DNA of 51,352 nucleotides from Paracoccaceae bacterium (GTDB taxonomy: Bacteria; Pseudomonadota; Alphaproteobacteria; Rhodobacterales; Rhodobacteraceae). Where the stretch lies: assembly GCA_028874915.1 (NCBI GenBank), contig JAPPHA010000077.1:34346-85697 (forward strand), written 5' to 3'. Positions 15,222-22,874 of the stretch are shown here, piece by piece. Positions within the stretch are counted from its first letter, which is position 1, and each line of letters starts with the position of its first letter. The notes below the pieces were generated by a model. The model had not been told where the DNA came from. It did not search any database and was given only the letters and a program-made list of their open reading frames with translations. Made by a program: the position numbers and the translations under genes.

Positions 15222-15695
15222 TCACCCGTTCAATACGTCCGGAATCTGACCGGGAAGCAACTCGGTGATCTGCTCACCCGCCGGCGCCCAGTGGCGTTCA
15301 CGCACCACACCGACTTCAGCCCACTCGAACATGAACACCGGGGTCCCGGGATGGGCGTTCCGGATCCTCTTGTTGATCAGGAGCGCAGCCGGCACCTTCA
15401 TCAGCCCGACGGTGTAGACGTTTTCGGTCCAGACCCGCTGGATGGTCTTGCCAGCCTCGGTGGCCGCGACGGGATCCCAAGTCCCTTGGATCAGGTTGAC
15501 GGCGTCGATCACTTTGAGTTCCCGGTCGAGCAGGTTGCGATATATCGGAGTGGCCGAAGAATGGATTCCCGGACCCCGAGATTCACGTCCAGGAGAGCCA
15601 TGTCTCCAAGTCCGAGCCGTGAGCACTGGAATATCGGCACCCATGGCCGGGTAGACCTGAAGCACGATGGCCACCGCTATCTGAGCATCCGGCCT
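15222..15695 (-). pseudogene. C-terminal part of a peptide-type ABC substrate-binding protein
   Basis: The last 95 residues (LDRELKVIDAVNLIQGTWDP, then GKTIQRVWTENVYTVGLMKV and RIRNAHPGTPVF) match the C-terminal lobe of SBP_bac_5 proteins, where a xNVYTIGxxxxPxxxxxNxRxRNxP pattern is standard. The same frame upstream contains DAQIAVAIVLQVYPAMGADI, resembling the Q-A-I-Q-x-x-L-x-x-I-G-I-D segment of the second lobe, but the sequence between and before is scrambled. No signal peptide or N-terminal lobe remains. It is the most upstream surviving piece of the decayed transporter operon. About 230 bases between 15695 and 15924 hold no other gene. Confidence 0.65.
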
Positions 15696-15923
15696 TCCCG
15701 GAACCGCATCCTGGAAACCAAGCCGGATGAACCGCGCCAAGGGGTGCCGTTCCGGCCTGAGCATCTGTCGCAGGCAGTGGCGAAAGCGACGGGACTTGCT
15801 ATATGTCCGGCAGCATCGCCGACAATTTGATCCCGGAATGGAATCGTAGTTATTCGGAAGACTCTCGACGTCCCGCGAATAGGAAACCGTTTCGGAAGAC
15901 CACAGGGAAAAGGGACTGCATCC

Positions 15924-17303
15924 ATGGGCCGACACCCTAAAATTGCCTTCGTCGGCGCCGGTTCGACCGTGTTCATGAAGACCGTCGTCGGCGACATCTT
16001 GCAACGTCCGGCCCTTCAGGATTCCCGGATTGCGCTCATGGACATCGACCCGGTCCGCCTTGATGATGCGGAAGTCGTGGCCAACAGGTTGATCGCCAGC
16101 GTCGGCACGAATGCCCGCGTGTCTGCCCATCTCGACCGCTGCGCAGCGATCGATGGTGCCGACTTTGTGATCGTCGCATTCCAGATCGGCGGATATCGAC
16201 CAGCGACAGTCACCGATTTCGAAATCCCGGCCCGCTATGGGCTTCGGCAGACCATTGCCGATACTCTCGGGATTGGCGGAATCATGCGAGGACTTCGGAC
16301 GGTGCCGCATTTGTGGGCTCTCGCTGAAGACATGCGGAGATTCTGTCCCGACGCGTTAGTGCTGCAGTACGTCAATCCCATGGCCATCAACACCTGGGCA
16401 CTGGCGGAGCGCTTTCCCGACATTTGCTCGGTCGGCCTTTGCCATTCGGTTCAGGGCACGGTGGAAACCATTGCCCATGATCTCGGAGTCGACGCTGCGT
16501 CCATCCGATACCGCTGTGCCGGCATCAACCACATGGCCTTTTACCTCAAGCTCGAGACCGTCGGGGAAAACGGAGAATGCCGCGACCTCTATCCGGAACT
16601 TCTCGCCGGATATGCAGCCGGCACGCTGCCAAAGCCGAACCCGGACTACCCCCGCTGTCCGAACCTTGTCCGCTACGAGGTCATGCGCCATCTGGGGTAC
16701 TTCGTGACCGAGAGTTCGGAGCATTTTGCCGAGTATGTCCCGTGGTTCATCAAGTCCGACCGTCCGGATCTGATCGATGCCTTCGGAATTCCCCTCGACG
16801 AGTACCTTACCCGGTGCGAACATCAGATCGCCGAATGGGAAGAACAGTCGACGGCGTTGCGAAACAACGAACGGATTGAGGTCGAACCCAGCCACGAATA
16901 TGCCTCGGAGATCATCAATTCGATCTGGACCGGAGCCCCGTCGGTCATCTACGGCAATGTCGCCAATACCGGATTGATCACGTCTCTGCCGGACGGTTGC
17001 GCCGTGGAAGTTCCCTGTATGGTGGACCGGAACGGAATCCAGCCGATCCGAGTCGGAACTCTGCCACCGCAACTCGCCGGATTGATGCGAACGAGTGTGA
17101 ATGTCCAGGAACTTGTCGTCGCCGCCTTGCTGGAGGAACGGCGCGACCACATTTACCATGCGGCCATGTTGGATCCACACACGGCCGCAGAACTTGACGT
17201 TCGGCAGATTCGATCGCTGGTCGATGATCTTCTCGACGCCCATTCACCGCTGCTGCCGACCTGGATGACCGGTACCGGTGCCGATGCCGGGATTGAACGC
17301 TGA
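15924..17303 (+). CDS. melA: GH4-family alpha-galactosidase/glycosidase (NAD- and metal-dependent)
   Basis: A 459-residue glycoside hydrolase family 4 enzyme, which cleaves glycosides by a redox mechanism needing NAD and a divalent metal. FVGAGSTVFMKTVVGDIL at the N-terminus is the NAD-binding loop. ADFVIVAFQIGGY is the family signature, VGLCHSVQGT contains the metal-ligand Cys, and CAGINHMAFYLKL the metal-ligand His. NTGLITSLPDGCAVEVPC marks the substrate-lobe end. ATG 15924 has an AAAGGGA upstream. Sequence features favour the MelA (alpha-galactosidase) branch over 6-phospho-glycosidases. The halogenase pseudogene begins inside its last 26 bases in another frame. Cytoplasmic; no signal peptide. 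The gene symbol is by similarity only. Confidence 0.88.
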   Translation: MGRHPKIAFVGAGSTVFMKTVVGDILQRPALQDSRIALMDIDPVRLDDAEVVANRLIASVGTNARVSAHLDRCAAIDGADFVIVAFQIGGYRPATVTDFEIPARYGLRQTIADTLGIGGIMRGLRTVPHLWALAEDMRRFCPDALVLQYVNPMAINTWALAERFPDICSVGLCHSVQGTVETIAHDLGVDAASIRYRCAGINHMAFYLKLETVGENGECRDLYPELLAGYAAGTLPKPNPDYPRCPNLVRYEVMRHLGYFVTESSEHFAEYVPWFIKSDRPDLIDAFGIPLDEYLTRCEHQIAEWEEQSTALRNNERIEVEPSHEYASEIINSIWTGAPSVIYGNVANTGLITSLPDGCAVEVPCMVDRNGIQPIRVGTLPPQLAGLMRTSVNVQELVVAALLEERRDHIYHAAMLDPHTAAELDVRQIRSLVDDLLDAHSPLLPTWMTGTGADAGIER

Positions 17304-18877
17304 CGGGACCGATCCGTTCCGGATCACCGTCGTCGGTGGTAGTATGGGCGGTTGGATCGCGGCCCTTGTCCTACGGCGCGAATCCGAGCTTCGGGAATTT
17401 GCCACGACGATTTCGGTCATCGAACCGAGCTGGATCCCGAGCATCGATGTCGGCGAGGGTACGACTGCCGTTTTCCGGGGATTTCTGGACCTGATCGGTG
17501 CCGATGAGTTCGAGTTCCTGCGGGAAACCGGTGCCACAATCAAGTACGGGATCTGCCATCAGGACTGGAGGAAACTGGAGGTCACATATGATGGCCCCAT
17601 CGATGATCCTCACCTGATCTCCCGCCTCCGCCGGAGGGAACCGAGACTTCCTGGCTGAACCTCTACGCTCTGTCCCGCGGCCGCTCGGTTGCCACCCACC
17701 ACCTGTTTCATCGCCTCATGCGGAGAGGCCGTGCGCCCATAGCCTTTCGGCGATCGGATCGGCCAATTCCGGTATCGTCGTTTCGATTTGCCTATCACTT
17801 TGAGCAGGCATGGGTCGGGGAGTTTCTGCAGAGGCATGCGCAGGGAATCGACCGCATTGATGCCGTTCTTCGGGGTGTCGACCACCATCCCGAAACCGGA
17901 GACATCATGGCGTTGGATCTGGATGACGGTTCACGTCACGGAACCGACTTCGTCGTCGACTGAACAGGATTCAGGCGAGCTGTCATCGCCAAACTCATGG
18001 GAGCCCGCTGGCATTCGTACGCCAACTGGCTGCCGGTCAATCGTGCAATGCCGTTTTGGCTGCCCATTCCTGACAAAAGGGAGATTCCCCGTTCACGCTG
18101 GCACACGCGCTGGGGTCGGGGTGGATGTGGAAAATTCCCACGCAGAATCGCATAGGCTGCGGTTACGTCTTTTCTGACTCTCACATCGGACCCGACGAGG
18201 CCTGCCGGGAGGTCGAAAGCATTCTCGGTAACCCGATTGAACCCGGCGCCGACATCCGAATTCGTTCCGACCGGCTCGACAACGCCCGGATCGGCAACAG
18301 TGTAGGGGCCAGGCACAGCCAGAGTTTCTTTGAACCGCTGGAGGCGACCTCCATCCACGGTACGGTTGTACAGATGGGGATCCTGTCTCAGTACTACCTG
18401 GGGGAAATCGTCGGGCGATGGCCGTCCGGTCGCGGCCGTTGCAATCGTGACATCGCCCGGCAGGTCGATGGATTCTGGACGTTCATCAACATGCACTACG
18501 TGACTGAACGATCCGACACGACTTTCTGGCGGGATGTAAGGACACACTGCATCGGCCCCGAAACCCGTCGTCGCCTTCGTCAATGGTCGCGCCGGTTGCC
18601 TCGTCGCACGGACTTCCAGCCCCTGGCCAATGGTGTGCCGCCTATCGAGGAGCAACTCTACGATCCGGCCCTTGACGATCTCGGTCTTCTGGACATGCAT
18701 CTGGCCCTGACCGAACACCGCGCCCGGCCGGACTTGAGGCGGCATGCGCGGAAGGCGACCGACGCGCTCGAGACAAGGTTTCGTCGGGCGACGAACCTCG
18801 CCTCCGGGCATCGGGCGTTTCTGGAAGCGATCCGGGCCGAGTCAGTCGATCGTCAGACCAAGGGGAATTCGGAGTGA
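17278..18877 (+). pseudogene. Flavin-dependent tryptophan-halogenase-like protein, broken by two frameshifts and a stop
   Basis: Piece one (17278-17640) begins ITVVGGSMGGWIAALVLRRE, the FAD-binding GxGxxG, then PSIDVGEGTT. After a frameshift near 17637, piece two reads TSWLNLYALSRG, FRFAYHFEQAWVGEFLQ and TDFVVD, then TGA (17961-17963) exactly where the family has Cys in VDCSGFR, then TGFRRAVIAKLMG and NWLPVNRAMPF. A second shift near 18090 gives piece three, LAHALGSGWMWKIPTQNRIG then CGYVFSDSHI and SFFEPLEATSIH, the classic C-terminal halogenase motifs. Together they cover about 530 residues, the normal length. The usual WxWxIP motif is present as WMWKIP. It overlaps the GH4 gene end, so the two may have shared a transcript. 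Original role: chlorination or bromination of an indole or other aromatic; now almost certainly inactive. Confidence 0.85.
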
Positions 18878-19064
18878 CTTCGAATCCAACCGCTTGGTCA
18901 ACGAAACGACCGGTCTGACAGGGCCCCAAGCTTCGGGATGAGACTGAAACAAGTGTAGACACTGCCAGCCGCGGTGGATTCCACGGACGTCGTCTCCCCT
19001 AAATCGCGGCTGCGAATTTCGAGGAACGCAGGAATTCGTCGATCCGACACCTTGAGGACGGGCG

Positions 19065-19946
19065 TCACGTTGAAAAGCTCCGATTCTTCATTCCCGCCTG
19101 CACTTCGTAGATCGATCCACACCGTTCGGGAGGGGGCAGGGGAATTCGAACCGGCACATTCGAAAGTCGCGGCGTCATCGTCGGTTTCCCGCAGAGCATG
19201 CGGTCGTTGTATTCCTCCAGTGTCCCGAACGACGTCATCGAACCCATTACCGGGAAGGCGTCTGCAGCCGTGCATTCGTAAAACAGGAGACGACGATCTC
19301 GGTCCGACGAATTGTGTGCCGATCCGTGGACGATTCGCGCATGGTGAATTGTGATCGAGCCCGCCGGGCCCAAAAGAGGCACAGCCTCCTTGACGTCGAG
19401 GCCCGAGGCTTCAAGGTCCATGGCGCCAACGAAGACTCCGTCCGAATGATGATCGAAGATCGGTCCCTTGTGCGTTCCCGGAAACACCATCAAGGGCCCG
19501 TTCTCGAGCCTCATGTCGTCAATGATGATGCCGACGGCGAGGACGTCATCGTTCGTGTGAGGGTAGAAGGCAAAGTCCTGATGCCATTCCACAGAAGCGC
19601 CGAAACCGGCGGACTTCATGTTCAGTTTCGTTGTGTGCAGCCTTAGGTCGGGTCCGATCAGGTCGCGCACCGGAGCCAGAACGCGATCGGAAACCATCAA
19701 GGTCCTGACCACGTCCGAGATTGTGTGGGGCAGCTTGATCCGGCGGACGCGCGGTGACTCAGGCTTGTGGCTGTCTTCCAGGTCCAGCCGGTCGTTGGAG
19801 GCTGTCAGACCCCGCGCCTCGTCTTCGAACCGGGCGATTTCATCACGAATGGCCCGAATGACCGTGTCGGGAATGCGACATTCGAGGACCAGGTATCCGT
19901 TGTGATTGTAATGGTTGATCTGTTCCCGGCGAAGTCCGTCAGTCAT
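19065..19946 (-). CDS. Phytanoyl-CoA dioxygenase (PhyH) family Fe(II)/2-oxoglutarate oxygenase
   Basis: A 293-residue PhyH-family protein. EWHQDFAFYPHTNDD carries the His122-x-Asp124 iron ligands and IVHGSAHNSSDRDRRLLFY the distal His207 and the Arg that binds 2-oxoglutarate; MVFPGTHKGP is the usual preceding turn. The frame is open to 20168, but ATG 19946 with TGGAG upstream gives the normal family start (QINHYNHNGYLVLECRIPD); the upstream residues belong to a different protein remnant. Predicted reaction: hydroxylation of a small molecule or acyl substrate, identity unknown. Neighbours are a broken halogenase (opposite strand) and sugar-related remnants, so no pathway can be assigned. The active-site residues are intact despite the decayed surroundings. 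Confidence 0.82.
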   Translation of the reverse strand: MTDGLRREQINHYNHNGYLVLECRIPDTVIRAIRDEIARFEDEARGLTASNDRLDLEDSHKPESPRVRRIKLPHTISDVVRTLMVSDRVLAPVRDLIGPDLRLHTTKLNMKSAGFGASVEWHQDFAFYPHTNDDVLAVGIIIDDMRLENGPLMVFPGTHKGPIFDHHSDGVFVGAMDLEASGLDVKEAVPLLGPAGSITIHHARIVHGSAHNSSDRDRRLLFYECTAADAFPVMGSMTSFGTLEEYNDRMLCGKPTMTPRLSNVPVRIPLPPPERCGSIYEVQAGMKNRSFST

Positions 19947-19949
19947 CAC

Positions 19950-20340
19950 GCACGCTCCAGTGTCGGCGTGCCATGATTCGACGACCGTTCGGCACGCCTT
20001 GGCACGGTCCTCATTCGGAATCGGAGGATCCGGGTATATCATTCCGGGATGGACCTTGCAGGCCGGATTCACGGAGATCTGCGTGACCATGCATTCGGGG
20101 ACCCAGCCTCGCCTTGCCACCTGTCTATGGAACTCGGGAAAAGTCGACGAACATCTTGTTGTCGCCATCCCAAGACGCGAGGATTCCTTCTAGAACACCG
20201 AATTCGTCTGGGTCGATGACAGCAGGACGCTCATCCCCGTCGACCAGCCCGAGGTGCTCATGGCACACCTCAAGCGGTTCCTTGAGCGGCACGCACGCTG
20301 ATTGGTCATTGGAGACCGTCCCCTGTGCTAGCGACATGGT
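19950..20340 (-). pseudogene. Unidentified protein remnant, C-terminal, frameshifted
   Basis: Two overlapping minus-strand frames look like one protein. The first reads PLEVCHEHLGLVDGDERPAV, then FGVLEGILASWDGDNKMFVD, ending near 20125. The second reads VARRGWVPECMVTQIS, then VNPACKVHPGMIYPDPPIPN and RTVVESWHADTG, running in frame into the PhyH gene. Composition and codon use look coding, and the change of frame near 20140 indicates an indel. I do not recognise the family; Cys and His are conserved-looking but no standard motif is evident. It lies upstream of and in the same direction as the PhyH gene, so the two were probably one operon. Confidence 0.4.
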
Positions 20341-20432
20341 GGACGCGCACGCAGATTTCGCTCACTCGTCCACGGGTCGATTTTCCACGGTTGGGCCGAA
20401 CGGATACTCACGGCGTGACCGGACCATGCTTC

Positions 20433-20774
20433 TTAACAGTTGTCGCGCCAACTTGCCGGTACGGCACGGGCAACCGAAAAGTCGGGTGTCGACGATACGC
20501 GTAGTGGATCAGTCAGTAGATCTTCTTGACCCTGGAGCCAAAACGTTTCGCTGAAGACCTGCAGTGCCGTTCGGGGCGATTGCGGAAAACAGGGATGCCA
20601 GCCAAGTCCAGCCGGGATCGGTTCCGAGTTCGGATTGGTCAGTTCGAGTGCAAACTCCGCCCCTTCCCGATCGAGGTTGACGGCGATGCTTGCCCGACAG
20701 GCTTGCCCGTGACCGTCCCTGGCAAATCGATCTCGGTGGAATCTCCGATGATCGTCCTGCCACGTTGTCCACAT
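20433..20774 (-). pseudogene. Aldose-1-epimerase (GalM-like) remnant
   Basis: The segment FALELTNPNSEPIPAGLGWH followed by PCFP matches the conserved core of aldose 1-epimerases (LxNxxxxPMPxGLGxHPYF), which interconvert sugar anomers. Only about 110 residues of the usual 280-340 are open here; the N-terminal region appears in fragments of other frames (MHVDNVAGR near 20790) and the C-terminal part is lost after PASWRDNC. There is no plausible start. Together with the GH4 glycosidase nearby it hints that a sugar-utilisation locus once existed here. Identification rests on one motif. Confidence 0.5.
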
Positions 20775-21329
20775 GCATGGGCGACATTGAAGCGCCGTTT
20801 CCGCCCAAGGGCAGGGACCGGACCCCCAACCTCCACAGGACCGTGTCGTGAATGTCCCTAGACCGATTTCCGGGTTTCGGGGCTGAGATTCGTGCGTCAG
20901 CGCGACGTCTTGCCGCCGTGGTTTTCCTTCTGAAACCAGTCTTGAGCGCAGGCGAAACTGTGCACTGGTTTATCCTCGACTGCGACAATAAAAAAAAGAT
21001 ACGTAATATCGAATTGGATCGGCGGAACGTGTGCGGGTTGGCGTGACTTGGAACAGACCGTGATCGCGAATGGAGATGGTCGGCAGCATGAGGAACCGGG
21101 GACGCAACGCCGGGGCTTCGGAGTTCTCTTCAAGAATTGCGGCAGTCATGGTAACGGGTTCGTCAAGTCTGCAGCGTGTTCGGAAGTCTGACGAGGTCGG
21201 AACCGGGACGGCTTGAATCTGCAGACGAATTCCCGGGCCGGCCCGGACCTCGAACTTCGTCATGCAATGCCGTGAACTCAGCGGATGATCCCCGACCCAT
21301 CCCATCCTATCAAACCATTGGACTGATCA
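20775..21329. other. About 550 bases without a supported gene
   Basis: Only short frames are found, in several registers. A piece on the minus strand around 21050-21150 (FLMLPTISIRDHGLFQV) looks protein-like and may be another scrap of the decayed minus-strand operon. The sequence includes a short A/T-rich patch (20985-21010, with a run of seven A) that could hold a promoter for either direction, but no clear pair of promoter boxes is seen. The plus-strand hydrolase gene starts at the far end. Confidence 0.4.
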
Positions 21330-22574
21330 TTGCCCCAAGAAAGACTCACGTTTGCCGGCCACTCCGGAGACCAGTTGTCGGCGAGGCTCGACCTTCCCTC
21401 CGCATCGCCGCGCGCGACCGCCCTGTTTGCCCACTGCTTCACCTGTTCGAAGGACATTCCGGCCGCACGCCGGATTTCGCAGAAACTGGCCGCGCTGGGG
21501 CTGGCCGTACTCCGGTTTGACTTTACCGGACTTGGCCATTCGGGCGGGGAATTCGCCAACACCGGTTTTTCCACGAATGTTCAGGATCTCGTTTTGGCCG
21601 CAAAGTCCCTGGAAGACAGGATCGATGGACCCAGCCTGCTCATCGGACATTCCCTGGGTGGCGCGGCGGTTCTGAAAGCGGCTGCAGAGATCCCGTCGGC
21701 CAAGGCTGTCGTGACCATCGGAGCCCCGTCCGATCCGGAGCATGTCCTCCATAATTTCGGGGAGTCACTGGAGAACATCCGGGCGACGGGCGAAGCCGAG
21801 GTTTCCCTTGCCGGCCGGACGTTCACGGTCAGGAAATCCTTTGTCGATGATGTGTCGACAACGAAACTGATCGATTCCATTGGCAAACTCCGACGTGCAC
21901 TCCTGGTTCTGCATTCGCCGATCGATCAGACCGTCGGTATCGAAAACGCCGCGGCAATTTTCTCGGCGGCGCGCCATCCCAAGAGTTTCGTCACTCTGGA
22001 CAGCGCCGATCATCTGGTTTCGCGCAGGGAGGATGCGGAATACGCTGCGGAGGTCATTGCGGCATGGGTGGCCCGGTACCTGGACCTTCCCGTCCAGGAG
22101 ACATCAGCTTCCGTCCCGGAAGGGGCGGTGTCATCATCGGAGGTCGAACCGGCCGGATTCCTCCAGCAAGTCCTGGCCAGTCCGCAACACCATCTCTGGG
22201 CGGATGAACCCGCCAAACTCGGTGGATCCGGTCAAGGGATGACCCCCTATCAGTTGCTGTCTGCCGGCCTTGCCGCCTGTACGTCGATGACCGTTCGCAT
22301 GTATGCACGGCACAAGAACTGGCCGCTTGAACATGTCCGGGTCGAGGTGTCGCATGACAAGATCCATGCCGACGATTGCCTGGCGTGCAAGACGCCGGTC
22401 GCCGGCAATCGAATCGATCGTTTTCGCAGGAGCCTTCACCTCACAGGTCCGCTGTCAGCCGAACAGCGAAGACGTCTCATGGAGATCGCCGACCGATGCC
22501 CGGTTCACAGAACTCTTTCGGGATCCGTTCACGTCCAGACGGAACTGACGGCTGGAGACCCGAACGACGCCTGA
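21330..22574 (+). CDS. Fused alpha/beta-hydrolase and OsmC-family peroxide-reducing protein
   Basis: A 414-residue two-domain protein. Residues 1-250 form an alpha/beta-hydrolase: LFAHCFTCSKDIPAAR (oxyanion region), LRFDFTGLGHSGG and the nucleophile elbow LLIGHSLGGAAVL, with the acid/His region at HSPIDQTVG and DSADHLVSR. Residues 275-410 are OsmC-like: GMTPYQLLSAGLAACTSMTV contains the first redox Cys and IADRCPVHRTLSG the second. OsmC proteins reduce organic hydroperoxides through this Cys pair. The fusion is a known bifunctional family of proteobacteria. The best start is TTG 21330, as no ATG or GTG gives the full N-terminus, and translation may be weak. It stands alone, with about 300 bases before the next gene. 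Confidence 0.88.
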   Translation: MPQERLTFAGHSGDQLSARLDLPSASPRATALFAHCFTCSKDIPAARRISQKLAALGLAVLRFDFTGLGHSGGEFANTGFSTNVQDLVLAAKSLEDRIDGPSLLIGHSLGGAAVLKAAAEIPSAKAVVTIGAPSDPEHVLHNFGESLENIRATGEAEVSLAGRTFTVRKSFVDDVSTTKLIDSIGKLRRALLVLHSPIDQTVGIENAAAIFSAARHPKSFVTLDSADHLVSRREDAEYAAEVIAAWVARYLDLPVQETSASVPEGAVSSSEVEPAGFLQQVLASPQHHLWADEPAKLGGSGQGMTPYQLLSAGLAACTSMTVRMYARHKNWPLEHVRVEVSHDKIHADDCLACKTPVAGNRIDRFRRSLHLTGPLSAEQRRRLMEIADRCPVHRTLSGSVHVQTELTAGDPNDA

Positions 22575-22874
22575 AATTCCGGTTGAGGACGTTCACGACC
22601 AATCGTTGCGGACTTCTACGGGGTTGAGGTATTGGCAAACCGTGGCGAAGTGTCGCACGGCCGTCGCAGCCGACAAGGGGCCGAACCGGCGGCGGATGGA
22701 TACTGCCGACTTCCGGGATCACGATATCCTGTTCCGGGAGAATTCAACGGCCGCATGAACAGGGAATGCGGATCGTGACCGTCCCGGTGCCGGCTGTTCG
22801 TGCAATCGTCCGGCGGCCGTTCGGCGCGTCTCTGGCCGGGTGTCGGGCTGGTCGAACCATTCAAGGCGGCCGCG
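22575..22874. other. Intergenic stretch, no gene seen
   Basis: About 300 bases between the hydrolase-OsmC gene and the ABC exporter. The exporter frame stays open back to 22800 (GTG) but that extension is not family-like. I see no convincing promoter boxes, terminator hairpin or RNA gene. Confidence 0.4.

Noticed and set aside
15700-16310. Minus-strand extension of the binding-protein frame into the GH4 gene
   Set aside because: Beyond about 15695 the product is antisense to melA and no longer resembles a binding protein.
22800-22874. Upstream GTG start of the ABC exporter
   Set aside because: The added 25 residues are not typical of the family and the GTG has no ribosome-binding site.
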